Assembly (NCBI RefSeq): GCF_900096585.1
Contig: NZ_FMYH01000002.1
Location: forward strand, 393,997-457,996
Direction: 5' to 3'
DNA length: 64,000 nt
DNA from: Sanguibacter gelidistatuariae
Lineage (GTDB): Bacteria > Actinomycetota > Actinomycetes > Actinomycetales > Cellulomonadaceae
Below, one piece after another: positions 9,418 to 16,969 of the stretch (within the stretch, counting starts at the first letter, position 1; every line of letters begins with the position of its first letter). The notes beneath the pieces were generated by a model, which was not told the origin of the DNA, did not search any database, and worked only from the letters and a program-made list of their open reading frames with translations. The position numbers and the translations under genes are program-made.

Positions 9418-10524
9418 GTGGGTCGCAAGCTCTATCAGCAGGTGTATGACTCGTTGCGCGCACGGATCGAGTCCGGGGCTATCCCGGTCGAGGGCAAGCT
9501 GCCCACGCAGGATGCGCTCGTCGTCGAGTTCGGTGTCTCCGCGATCACTGTCCGGCGAGCGCTCGACATGCTGCGCGACGACGGGCTGATCGTGCGCCGT
9601 CCGCGCATCGGATCCGTCGTGGTCTCCGACGTCGTCACGACGGACACGAGGTCGGGGCGCGAGCTGCCGTTGCTCGGCTGCCTGCTGACCAACTTTGACG
9701 ACACCTTCGGCACCCATGTGCTCACCGGTGTGCTGGATGCGGCTGAAGGGCACGCCGAGGTGATCGTCAAGCGGTCCCTGGGCGGGCACACAGCTGAAGA
9801 GCACATGCTGGCGGAGCTCATCGACGCCGGATGCGCGGGCATCATGCTCCTCCCGTCGTCCTCCCTCGTGGTGCCCCCGGCGGTTCTGCAGCTCACGGCG
9901 GAGAGGTTCCCGCTGGTCATCCTCGATCGCATCTTCGACACGCTGCCGGTCTCGACCGTGTGCTCGGACAACTTCGCCGGTGCGCAGTCAGCGACCGAGT
10001 ACCTCTTCTCCCTCGGGCACCGCAACCTTGGACTCATCCTTCCGCGGTCGACCGTCTCCACGATCGACGAGCGCCGGAACGGGTTCATCTACGCCCACGC
10101 GGCCCTGCACATGGCGTACCTGCCCGAGCACGAGTATCACGAGGTCAGGTCGGTCGTGCCCGGCGACATCGCCCCGATCGAGGAGGACATCAGCGGCCTC
10201 ATCGACTTCCTTGAGGCGAACCCGCACCTGACCGGCTTCCTGGTCTCCGAGTACAAGGTGGCGCAGATGCTCGTCGAGGCGGGGCGCCAGATCGGGCGAC
10301 GCTGCCCGGAGTCGCTCTCGGTCGTGTGCTTCGATCACCCCCCAGTCGGCTTCGAGCCGCAGAACTCCCACGTGACCCATGTCCGCCAGGACCAGGCGCG
10401 CATGGGGCGCACGGCTCTCGAGCAGGTCCTGCTCCAGGTTGCTGACCGAGGGGCCGTCGCCAAGCACGTCCTGCCCACGAGCCTTGTTGTGGGTGGCACG
10501 ACTGCGGCCCCGACCGTCGGCTGA
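9418..10524 (+). CDS. Transcription regulator: GntR-type wHTH fused to a LacI-type sugar-binding domain
   Basis: 368-aa regulator of AraR-like architecture. Residues 1-72 form the GntR winged helix (KLYQQVYDSLRARIESGAI, then the recognition region VSAITVRRALDMLRDDGLI). From ~82 a periplasmic-binding-protein-like domain of the LacI effector type follows (LFSLGHRNLGLI, SLSVVCFDHP). Such proteins usually repress sugar operons and release DNA on binding a sugar. Start: GTG after GGGGGA at 9408-9413. It is convergent with the GH76-ending transport operon; three related palindromes (9386, 16177, 16283) are its likely targets. The inducer is inferred to be a mannoside, not shown. Confidence 0.88.
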   Translation: MGRKLYQQVYDSLRARIESGAIPVEGKLPTQDALVVEFGVSAITVRRALDMLRDDGLIVRRPRIGSVVVSDVVTTDTRSGRELPLLGCLLTNFDDTFGTHVLTGVLDAAEGHAEVIVKRSLGGHTAEEHMLAELIDAGCAGIMLLPSSSLVVPPAVLQLTAERFPLVILDRIFDTLPVSTVCSDNFAGAQSATEYLFSLGHRNLGLILPRSTVSTIDERRNGFIYAHAALHMAYLPEHEYHEVRSVVPGDIAPIEEDISGLIDFLEANPHLTGFLVSEYKVAQMLVEAGRQIGRRCPESLSVVCFDHPPVGFEPQNSHVTHVRQDQARMGRTALEQVLLQVADRGAVAKHVLPTSLVVGGTTAAPTVG

Positions 10525-10534
10525 CGTTCGGGGC
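10507..10534. terminator. Hairpin between the convergent regulator and GH76 genes
   Basis: GCCCCGA at 10507-10513 pairs with TCGGGGC at 10528-10534 and spans the regulator's TGA. It is GC-rich with no U-run, and could serve either strand. Confidence 0.45.
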
Positions 10535-10555
10535 TGCAGGTGGGACGTCTGGGGC

Positions 10556-11596
10556 TCAGCGTTCGGCGCGGGCCCTGACCTCAGTCGCCATGATGGCTGA
10601 GAGCATCGTCGAGTAGGGCATGGACACCGTCGGCGCAGCGTTCCAGTCGTTGCCCGGGAACAGCCATCCGTCCACAGGCGACGACGCCCACAGACGATCC
10701 GTCGACGTCTGGACGAACTCGCTCAGCGCGGGGACCGCACGGACGGCGAGCAGGGTCTGCAGGTAGCGGTAGTAGACGCCCTTGAACAGCCCTTCGTCGC
10801 CGTCCGTTCCTTCCTGGGTGAACACCCCGTCCGTCGTGAGCTCACGCACAGCCGTCAGTGCGGTGCGCTCCGCCGCATCCAGGAGAGACGCGTCCCCGGT
10901 TGCGGCCGCGAGCTCGACGCAGGCTCCGATGTAGAGGCCTTGGTTGTACGTGAAACGCCACTGCAGGTCGATCGCGTGATCCTCGGCGCGGTTGATGCCG
11001 TCCTCGACGAACCCATCTTTCGGATTCACCAGCGTCTGCGTCAGCCAGTCGAAAGACTGCTTACCGTAGGTGAGGAACTTGTCGTCTGCGGTGTCCACGA
11101 ACAGCCGCGCGGAGAGGATGATGAACGGACCGTTGGCTGGGGCGTTCTTGTAGTACGGCTGTTGGGTGCGCCAGGACAGCGACGCTCCTTCGATGTCGTT
11201 CCACCCGTGGGCGACTGTGTGCTCCCAGACGGCCACTGCCTCGGCGTGGAACGTCTGGTCGCCGGTGGCTGCCGCCAACCGGTGCAGCGCGAGCGCGAAC
11301 CACAGCATGTCGTCGAAGTAGTCGTTGAAGAGAGAGTCTTCGTTGCGCGCCAGGAGATTGCTGCGGATGGCGAGCGCCTGCTCGAGCCGGAGGGGGTCGC
11401 TCGTGCGCTCGAAGGCGTCCAGCCTGGCGTCGAGCGCGTGGGCCAGCCACCAATAGTTGAAGGTGTCGTTCGACCCGGGAGCGGCCGGGACCCAGTTCGT
11501 GAGGAACTGGGGCTCGGGTGCCCCGTAGAAGTGGTCGAGGCTGTCCTGGGCGAGGTCAGCGCGAGCTGACCAGTCGATCGGGGAGGGGGAGGTCAT
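10556..11596 (-). CDS. GH76-family alpha-1,6-mannanase-type glycoside hydrolase, cytoplasmic
   Basis: 346 aa, family GH76 (endo-alpha-1,6-mannanases). The consecutive Asp pair typical of the family's catalytic site is in NDYFDDMLWFALAL (Asp95-Asp96). Other family segments are YYKNAPANGPFIILSARLF and WRFTYNQGLYIGACVELA. No signal peptide: the protein begins MTSPSPIDWSARADLAQD. It therefore probably acts on imported oligosaccharides rather than on polymer outside the cell. The start ATG at 11596 follows AAGGA. It is the last gene of the operon GH125-permease-permease-binding protein-GH76. Confidence 0.87.
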   Translation of the reverse strand: MTSPSPIDWSARADLAQDSLDHFYGAPEPQFLTNWVPAAPGSNDTFNYWWLAHALDARLDAFERTSDPLRLEQALAIRSNLLARNEDSLFNDYFDDMLWFALALHRLAAATGDQTFHAEAVAVWEHTVAHGWNDIEGASLSWRTQQPYYKNAPANGPFIILSARLFVDTADDKFLTYGKQSFDWLTQTLVNPKDGFVEDGINRAEDHAIDLQWRFTYNQGLYIGACVELAAATGDASLLDAAERTALTAVRELTTDGVFTQEGTDGDEGLFKGVYYRYLQTLLAVRAVPALSEFVQTSTDRLWASSPVDGWLFPGNDWNAAPTVSMPYSTMLSAIMATEVRARAER

Positions 11597-11706
11597 GGAG
11601 ATCCTTGCTCGAGGTGGTGCAGGGGGTGGTCGTTCTCGCACCTGGTGGCCGGGTGGGCCCGGCCACCAGATGCGGAGGCGGACAGCACAGTCGCCGCCCG
11701 GATGTT

Positions 11707-12969
11707 CTAGCGGCCAGCAGCTGCCTTGCTCAGCAGGGCGTCGCCCTCGGACTGGGCGGTCGACAGGGCCGTCTCGGCTGACGACTCGCCCGAGAGGAAC
11801 TTCTGCAGCTGGGGGATGAGCGCAAGTCCCTCGACGTCGCTGTAGCCCGCGACGATCGGACGAACCTTGGCAAACTCCATCGTGGCGATGAGCCCGCCGT
11901 AGTGCTCGTCGTCGACGAAGAACGAGTTGTTCGCGGCCTCGACGTTGGCGGGGATCCACCCGGCGATCTCGCCGAACTTCACGCCGTTCTCGGGCTGCGT
12001 CGACCACCAGGTCATGAAGTCCCACGCGCCGTCGACGTTCTTGGCGCCTTCGGGGATGATGAGCCCGAACCCGCCCATGCCGGCGCCCTTGTCGCCATTC
12101 GGTCCTGTCGGCGGCTCGACGACGCCGTAGTCGAGACCCTCGACCTTGTTGTACGTCGAGATGGCCCACGGCCCGTCGTACTTCATGGCGAGCTTGCCCT
12201 CGGCGAAGGGGTCTGTCCCGTCGCCGAACCCGAGCTTGTAGACCTTGTCCTGGTTGAGCAGCTGATCCCAGAACGTGAGGACGGACAGACCGGCGGGGGA
12301 GTTGAAGGCGGTCGTCGTGCCGTCCTCGCTCAGGAGGTCGCACCCGGCCTGGTAGCACCAGATGTTGAAGAGACCCGCGTCGTCGAGCGAGAAGCCGGCC
12401 TGTTTGAGCGAGCTGCCGTCCCAGACGGTCAGTGCGCTCGCGGTGGTCGCCAGTTCGTCCCAGGTGGTCGGGGGTGTCAGACCGGCCTCCTCGAACAGCG
12501 TCTTGTTGTAGAAGATGGAGCGGTTGTCCACGGTGAGCGGGAGCCCGAACAGCTTGTCGTCGTGGGTCATCTCGAGGACGGCCTGCTCATAGAACTGGCT
12601 CGTGTCGACCGAGTCCTTCGCGACGAGGTCAGTGAGGTCGTGCAAGACGCCCTTGCCCGCATACAGCGCGGTCTGATTGCGATCCCACAGCACGACGTCG
12701 GGGACGTCGCCGCCGGCCATCGCGGTGAGCAGCTTCTGCTCGACGATCTCCTGGGCCTGGTAGGTGACGTGGTACACGTCCTGTGACCCGTTGTAGAGGT
12801 CGATCATCTCCTGGGCCTGGCGCTGCTGGTCTCCGGACCAGGTGCCCCAGAAGGTCACTTCTTTGCCTTTGGACGGGCTGCTGTCCGGTGCGGCTGAGCT
12901 GCATGCGCTGAGGGCGAGCGTCGCGACAGCAACGCTGGCGCACACGGCGAGGAACTTGTTTCTCTTCAT
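11707..12969 (-). CDS. Sugar ABC transporter substrate-binding lipoprotein
   Basis: 420-aa extracellular solute-binding protein of the sugar (family 1, MalE-like) class. A lipoprotein signal ends in the lipobox LSAC with Cys23, followed by a Ser/Pro-rich linker and the mature start EVTFWGTWSGDQQRQAQEMI. Internal features include PDVVLWDRNQTALYAGKGVL and FAEGKLAMKYDGPWAIS. It captures an oligosaccharide for the two permeases encoded just upstream. No ATPase gene is in the cluster, so a shared MsiK-like ATPase encoded elsewhere is likely. The ligand is inferred to be an alpha-mannoside from the adjacent GH76 and GH125 genes. Confidence 0.93.
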   Translation of the reverse strand: MKRNKFLAVCASVAVATLALSACSSAAPDSSPSKGKEVTFWGTWSGDQQRQAQEMIDLYNGSQDVYHVTYQAQEIVEQKLLTAMAGGDVPDVVLWDRNQTALYAGKGVLHDLTDLVAKDSVDTSQFYEQAVLEMTHDDKLFGLPLTVDNRSIFYNKTLFEEAGLTPPTTWDELATTASALTVWDGSSLKQAGFSLDDAGLFNIWCYQAGCDLLSEDGTTTAFNSPAGLSVLTFWDQLLNQDKVYKLGFGDGTDPFAEGKLAMKYDGPWAISTYNKVEGLDYGVVEPPTGPNGDKGAGMGGFGLIIPEGAKNVDGAWDFMTWWSTQPENGVKFGEIAGWIPANVEAANNSFFVDDEHYGGLIATMEFAKVRPIVAGYSDVEGLALIPQLQKFLSGESSAETALSTAQSEGDALLSKAAAGR

Positions 12970-13009
12970 GGCCTATCTCCTTTGATGAGGTGTGATGAAC
13001 GAGCGGGTC

Positions 13010-13885
13010 TTACTTGTTGCCGACGTGTGAAACTCCTTCGATGATGTAGCGCTGGCAGACAAGGAAGACGACAAGGACGGGGATCATCGAGATGACGGTT
13101 CCGGCCATGAGAGGGCCGTAGTCGGTCTCGTAGTCGTTCATGAACGACGCGAGCCCCACCTGGACGGTCATCATCTTGGGGTCACTGAGGACGATGAGCG
13201 GCCACATGAAGTTGTTCCATCCGGACTGGAACGTGAGGATCGCCAGGACAGCCATTCCGGGCTTGGCCAGCGGCAGGTAGATCCGCGTGAAGATACGGAA
13301 CTCGGACGCGCCGTCCAGCCGTGCTGCCTCTGCGTAGGAGTCGGGGATGGTCTCGAAGAACTGCTTCATCATGAAGATCGCGAAGGCCCCGACTGCGCCG
13401 GGCAGGATGACAGCCATGTACGAGTTGATGAAGCCGGAGCCACCCTCTCCGAGTATCGAGTTCCCGCCGACGAGCGGGAACTTACGAAGCACGAGGAAGG
13501 TGGGGATCATCGTGACGATCGACGGCACCATCATCGAGGCGAGGAGCATGGCAAAGAATGCCTTTGCCCCCCGGAACTTCAGCTTGGCGAAGGCATAGCC
13601 CGCGAGAGAGCCGAGGAACACGTTGCAGACCACCCCGGCGAGGGCGAGGATCGTCGAGTTGAGGAAGTACCTGCCGAAGGGCACGCTCTGCCACACCGTG
13701 ACGTAGTTGTCGAAGGTCCAGGTGCGTGGGAGGAAGTCCATGCCACCCGAGAGGATCTCCCCGGCTGGTTTGAAGGACGTCAGGAGTGTCCAGACGAGCG
13801 GCAGAACCGTGACCAGAGAGATGGCGATGACGGCTGCATACCACGCGACGTCGCCGAGGACGCGTCGTTTCATTGTCGTATTCAT
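13010..13885 (-). CDS. Sugar ABC transporter permease, MalG-like
   Basis: 291-aa binding-protein-dependent permease with about six membrane helices. The EAA loop that docks the ATPase is at EAARLDGASEFRIFTRIYLPLAKP. GAGGGG lies 6 nt upstream of ATG 13885; an alternative ATG is at 13891. It pairs with the upstream MalF-like permease, from which it is separated by about 10 nt. Confidence 0.93.
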   Translation of the reverse strand: MNTTMKRRVLGDVAWYAAVIAISLVTVLPLVWTLLTSFKPAGEILSGGMDFLPRTWTFDNYVTVWQSVPFGRYFLNSTILALAGVVCNVFLGSLAGYAFAKLKFRGAKAFFAMLLASMMVPSIVTMIPTFLVLRKFPLVGGNSILGEGGSGFINSYMAVILPGAVGAFAIFMMKQFFETIPDSYAEAARLDGASEFRIFTRIYLPLAKPGMAVLAILTFQSGWNNFMWPLIVLSDPKMMTVQVGLASFMNDYETDYGPLMAGTVISMIPVLVVFLVCQRYIIEGVSHVGNK

Positions 13886-13895
13886 GGTCATCCCC

Positions 13896-14831
13896 TCAGT
13901 CCTGTGCCTTGTTGGTGATCCGGGCATTGACGAGGGAGAACACGATGATGATGAGGAACAGCACGAACGACATCGATGACGCGTACCCCATCCGCAGTCG
14001 GCCGAAGCCCTCGTTGTAGATGTAGTAGACGAGGGTCAAGGTCGAGTTGCCCGGGCCGCCCTTGGTCAGCACGAATGCCTGGTCAAACACTTGGAACGCG
14101 CCGATGATGAGCAGCGTCGTGACGAGGAACATGGTGCGCTGCAGCTGGGGGATCGTCACGTGCCAGAACCGTTGCAGCACGTTCGCTCCGTCGATGCGGG
14201 CTGCTTCCAGGAGGTCTCGGGAGATGCCTTGGAGCCCGCCGAGGAAGATCATCATGTTGGTTCCGAACGTGGCCCAGGCGCTCATGATTACGATGGCGAC
14301 CATGGCCCATCGTGAGCTGTACAGCCATGCGGGGCCGTCGATGCCGATCCAGCCGAGAGCAATGTTGATGAGCCCGAAGTCGGGGTTGAGCAGCCAGTAC
14401 CAGATGGTCGCGGCGGCGACGCTCGAGCACACGACCGGGATGTAGAAGAAGGTCCGGAAGAGCTTGACCGCGCGGATGCGGCGGTTGATGATCAGTGCGG
14501 TCCCGAGGGCGACCGTGAGGCCGAGCGGAACGAACAGGGCGGTGTAGATGGCCGTGTTCTTCAGGGACAACCAGAAGTAGGGGTCGTCGATGAGGGCGGC
14601 AAAGTTCGCCCCGCCGACCCAGGTGGTCGTTCCGATGACCGAGTAGTCGGTGAAGCTCATGACGAGGGCCATGACCACCGGGATGACCGCGAAGACAAGG
14701 AACAGCAGGAGCGGGACGGCGATGAACAGGTAGCCGTAGCGCTGCTGAAGCTTGAGGGAGGTGCCGCGCGCTCGGGTCGTGTGCCGGGAGGGGGAGTCCT
14801 CGGTCGGAGGCTTCGTGAGCGTCGCGGTCAT
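13896..14831 (-). CDS. Sugar ABC transporter permease, MalF-like
   Basis: 311-aa inner-membrane permease. A basic cytoplasmic head (~1-35) precedes about six helices; the EAA loop is EAARIDGANVLQRFWHVTIPQL, and the helix ending in TKGGPGNSTLTLVYYIY is typical of this family. The ATG at 14831 overlaps the GH125 stop (ATGA, 14828-14831), indicating translational coupling between hydrolase and importer. Confidence 0.93.
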   Translation of the reverse strand: MTATLTKPPTEDSPSRHTTRARGTSLKLQQRYGYLFIAVPLLLFLVFAVIPVVMALVMSFTDYSVIGTTTWVGGANFAALIDDPYFWLSLKNTAIYTALFVPLGLTVALGTALIINRRIRAVKLFRTFFYIPVVCSSVAAATIWYWLLNPDFGLINIALGWIGIDGPAWLYSSRWAMVAIVIMSAWATFGTNMMIFLGGLQGISRDLLEAARIDGANVLQRFWHVTIPQLQRTMFLVTTLLIIGAFQVFDQAFVLTKGGPGNSTLTLVYYIYNEGFGRLRMGYASSMSFVLFLIIIVFSLVNARITNKAQD

Positions 14832-16138
14832 CGTGCGTGTCCGGGACGCAGGAGAGCGGTCACGGGCTGACCGACCATGTCGAGGACAAGCTCGCAGAAC
14901 ATCGAGTTCGCCCAGGAGAACCACTTTCGGGTGAACTGGTTCGGGTCGTCGGCCAGGAAGGACTCGTGCATCATCCCGGTCCCGCCGTCTGTCTCGCGCA
15001 GCGTGGTGAGCATGCGGAGGCGCTCGTCGGGGTCGGTCGAGGTGATGCCCTGGACGCACAGGGCGATGGGCCAGATGTGCCCAGGGGGAGTGTGCGGACT
15101 CCCGATGCCTGAGGCATGGGTGCCTTCGACGAAGTACGGGTTCTCCGGGGAGAGCACCAGCTGCCGTGTGGCGCGATAGACCGGGTCGTCCGGGGGGCAG
15201 ACGCCGAGCATCGGGAGCGAGAGGAGCGACGGGACGTTGGCGTCGTCCATGAGGAGGGTGTCACCCAGGCCGTTGACCTCGTAGGCGTAGACGGGCCCGA
15301 GCGTGGGGTGCTCGACGATCCCGTGCTGACGGATGGCCGTGCGGATCTGGGTCGAGAGGGCAAGCGCCCGACGGCTCAGGTCCGGGTCGGCGAAGGCGTG
15401 GGTCGCGAGCTCGGCGAGCTGGGCCAGGGACTGGGCGGCAAAGGCGTTGCCGGGAATGTTGAATCCGTAGGTGCAGGCGTCGTCGCTCGGGCGGAAGCCG
15501 CTCCAGGTGAGTCCGGTGGGGGCCGTGGGCGGCCCGAAGCCGTCGTGGGTGAGCGTGTCCGTCGGCGCGGGAGCATTCGGCCGGCGGAACTGGTACGGGG
15601 AGAGGACCTCGTGGTTCTGCTCGACGGCGATCGTGCGGACGATGGTCCGGGCGGCCTCGGCGAAACGGGGGGTGGCCCATGAGGTGTCGCCGGTCGCTCG
15701 CCAGAACATGTAGGCGAGCTGGAGGGGGTAGCTGAGCGAGTCGACCTCGTACTTGCGCTCCCAGACCCAGGGATTGAGGTCGGTCAGGTCGTCCTGGTGG
15801 CCACGGCCGTCAGCCGTGCGGTTGAAGGCGTTGGCGTAGGGGTCGCGGAGGATGAGCTCGGCCTGCCGGGCGATGAGGCCGCGGAGCATCCGGCGCAGCT
15901 CGGGGCTCGCGGCGGCGAACAGCAGGTAGGGCCGAATCTGCGTGACGGAGTCGCGCAACCACATGGCGGGGATGTCCCCGGTGATGATGAAGGTCGAGCT
16001 GTCGTCCAGCTCGCTCACCGTCGTCTCGAGAGTGTCGTCGAGGCAGGTGAGGAACATCTCAGTGATCGTTGCGTCCTTGAGTCCGTCTCTGACGGCGGCG
16101 GCAGCGGCATCCCTGAGGGAGGGGTCCATGAGTTTCAC
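14828..16138 (-). CDS. GH125 exo-alpha-1,6-mannosidase (DUF1237)
   Basis: 436 aa, family GH125, which removes terminal alpha-1,6-linked mannose from the non-reducing end. Diagnostic blocks are ITGDIPAMWLRDSVTQIRPY near the N-terminus, GFRPSDDACTYGFNIPGNAF in the middle, and DDANVPSLLSLP towards the C-terminus. No signal peptide, so cytoplasmic. The GTG at 16138 has AAGGA 8 nt upstream; ATG 16147 (too close to it) and ATG 16129 are alternatives. It is first in the operon, behind two operator-like palindromes. Together with GH76 it would break imported mannan fragments down to mannose. Confidence 0.9.
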   Translation of the reverse strand: MKLMDPSLRDAAAAAVRDGLKDATITEMFLTCLDDTLETTVSELDDSSTFIITGDIPAMWLRDSVTQIRPYLLFAAASPELRRMLRGLIARQAELILRDPYANAFNRTADGRGHQDDLTDLNPWVWERKYEVDSLSYPLQLAYMFWRATGDTSWATPRFAEAARTIVRTIAVEQNHEVLSPYQFRRPNAPAPTDTLTHDGFGPPTAPTGLTWSGFRPSDDACTYGFNIPGNAFAAQSLAQLAELATHAFADPDLSRRALALSTQIRTAIRQHGIVEHPTLGPVYAYEVNGLGDTLLMDDANVPSLLSLPMLGVCPPDDPVYRATRQLVLSPENPYFVEGTHASGIGSPHTPPGHIWPIALCVQGITSTDPDERLRMLTTLRETDGGTGMMHESFLADDPNQFTRKWFSWANSMFCELVLDMVGQPVTALLRPGHAR

Positions 16139-16176
16139 TCGGCACATCCTTGTGGTCGAAGCTTCCTCGCGAGTGA

Positions 16177-16194
16177 ATTAATATACTTATTAAT
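16177..16194. promoter_or_regulatory. Candidate operator O1 of the mannoside operon
   Basis: 18-bp palindrome with 7-bp arms: ATTAATA-TACT-TATTAAT. It lies 38 nt upstream of the GH125 start, in a sharply AT-rich patch within a ~70% GC neighbourhood. It shares the AATATAC core with 9386-9403. Confidence 0.6.
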
Positions 16195-16282
16195 CTCAGC
16201 GAGATAGCCTGACCATAGATAGGAATTTCAAGGATTGCAAGCCCCCGTCCCTCAAGGGAATTCCGGAGTCCTCAAAACGGCA

Positions 16283-16301
16283 GTATTAGTATACAAAATA
16301 C
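16283..16301. promoter_or_regulatory. Candidate operator O2 of the mannoside operon
   Basis: GTATT-N9-AATAC with core AGTATAC, ~90 bp upstream of O1 in the same gene-free stretch (16139-16362). The spacing between O1 and O2 would allow looping or a two-site repressor. Confidence 0.45.
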
Positions 16302-16362
16302 GCCGCGGGGATCGTCGGTTGTGTGCGGTAGCCATGGCCGACGCAGGCTCGTCCTGTGCCTG

Positions 16363-16923
16363 CTACTCACCAAGCAGGAGCAGCATCTTGACCGTTCCGG
16401 AGTCCGCGAACCTGACGAACCCATAGTCCGGGGGCACGACGGCGACGTCGGAGAACGGGATCGGGATGGATCCGCTCACCTCCACGTCCGTCGCCGCCTG
16501 CTGGGCCTCGAGCGTGGCAGCGACCGGCTGGGTCGTTCCCATGGTCGTGGGGTTCCCGGCTGCCTCGACGCTCGCGGCCCCGAGGTGATCCCTGAGATGT
16601 CGACGGGGGCGGTCAGCTCGAAGGTCGCGGTGGAAACTGACCCGTCCTCAGGAAGCTGAGGAAGTGGTCGTCGCGGTCGGAGCTGTCGGTGGTGACCGTG
16701 GTCATGTCCACGGTCACGGAGGCCGCGGTCAGTCGACCCTGCTCGACCGTGACGGTTCCGGTGACGTCGTCGGTGCGCCCGACGACGGTTACATCCTGGC
16801 CATAGAGCACCTCGGCGACGCGGTACCCGGCCTGCGACCCGTCGCCGATCGTCTAGGTCCCTGCGAAGGAGTCGACGGTCGCCTCGCCAACCGTCGACGT
16901 GTCGCCATCAGCTTTTTGCGCAC
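16363..16923 (-). pseudogene. Broken yceI-like paralogue
   Basis: The minus strand retains clear YceI pieces: a start-like GTGCGCAAAAAG, then GDGSQAGYRVAEVLYGQDVTVVGRTDD matching GDGSQAGYRVAEV in the intact copy at 8124-8816 only in part, and an ending MLLLLGE before the stop at 16363. It is disrupted by at least one frameshift near the N-terminus, by an in-frame TAG at 16853-16855 where the intact copy has Trp (LAGAW), and by a second frameshift near 16640. The signal-anchor and linker are also shortened. It is diverged well beyond a recent duplication. It lies between the mannoside cassette and the exporter. Confidence 0.8.
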
Positions 16924-16969
16924 GGAGAGGTCCTGACCCTCGAAGGATTGGCGGGTTGGACTCCTTCGG

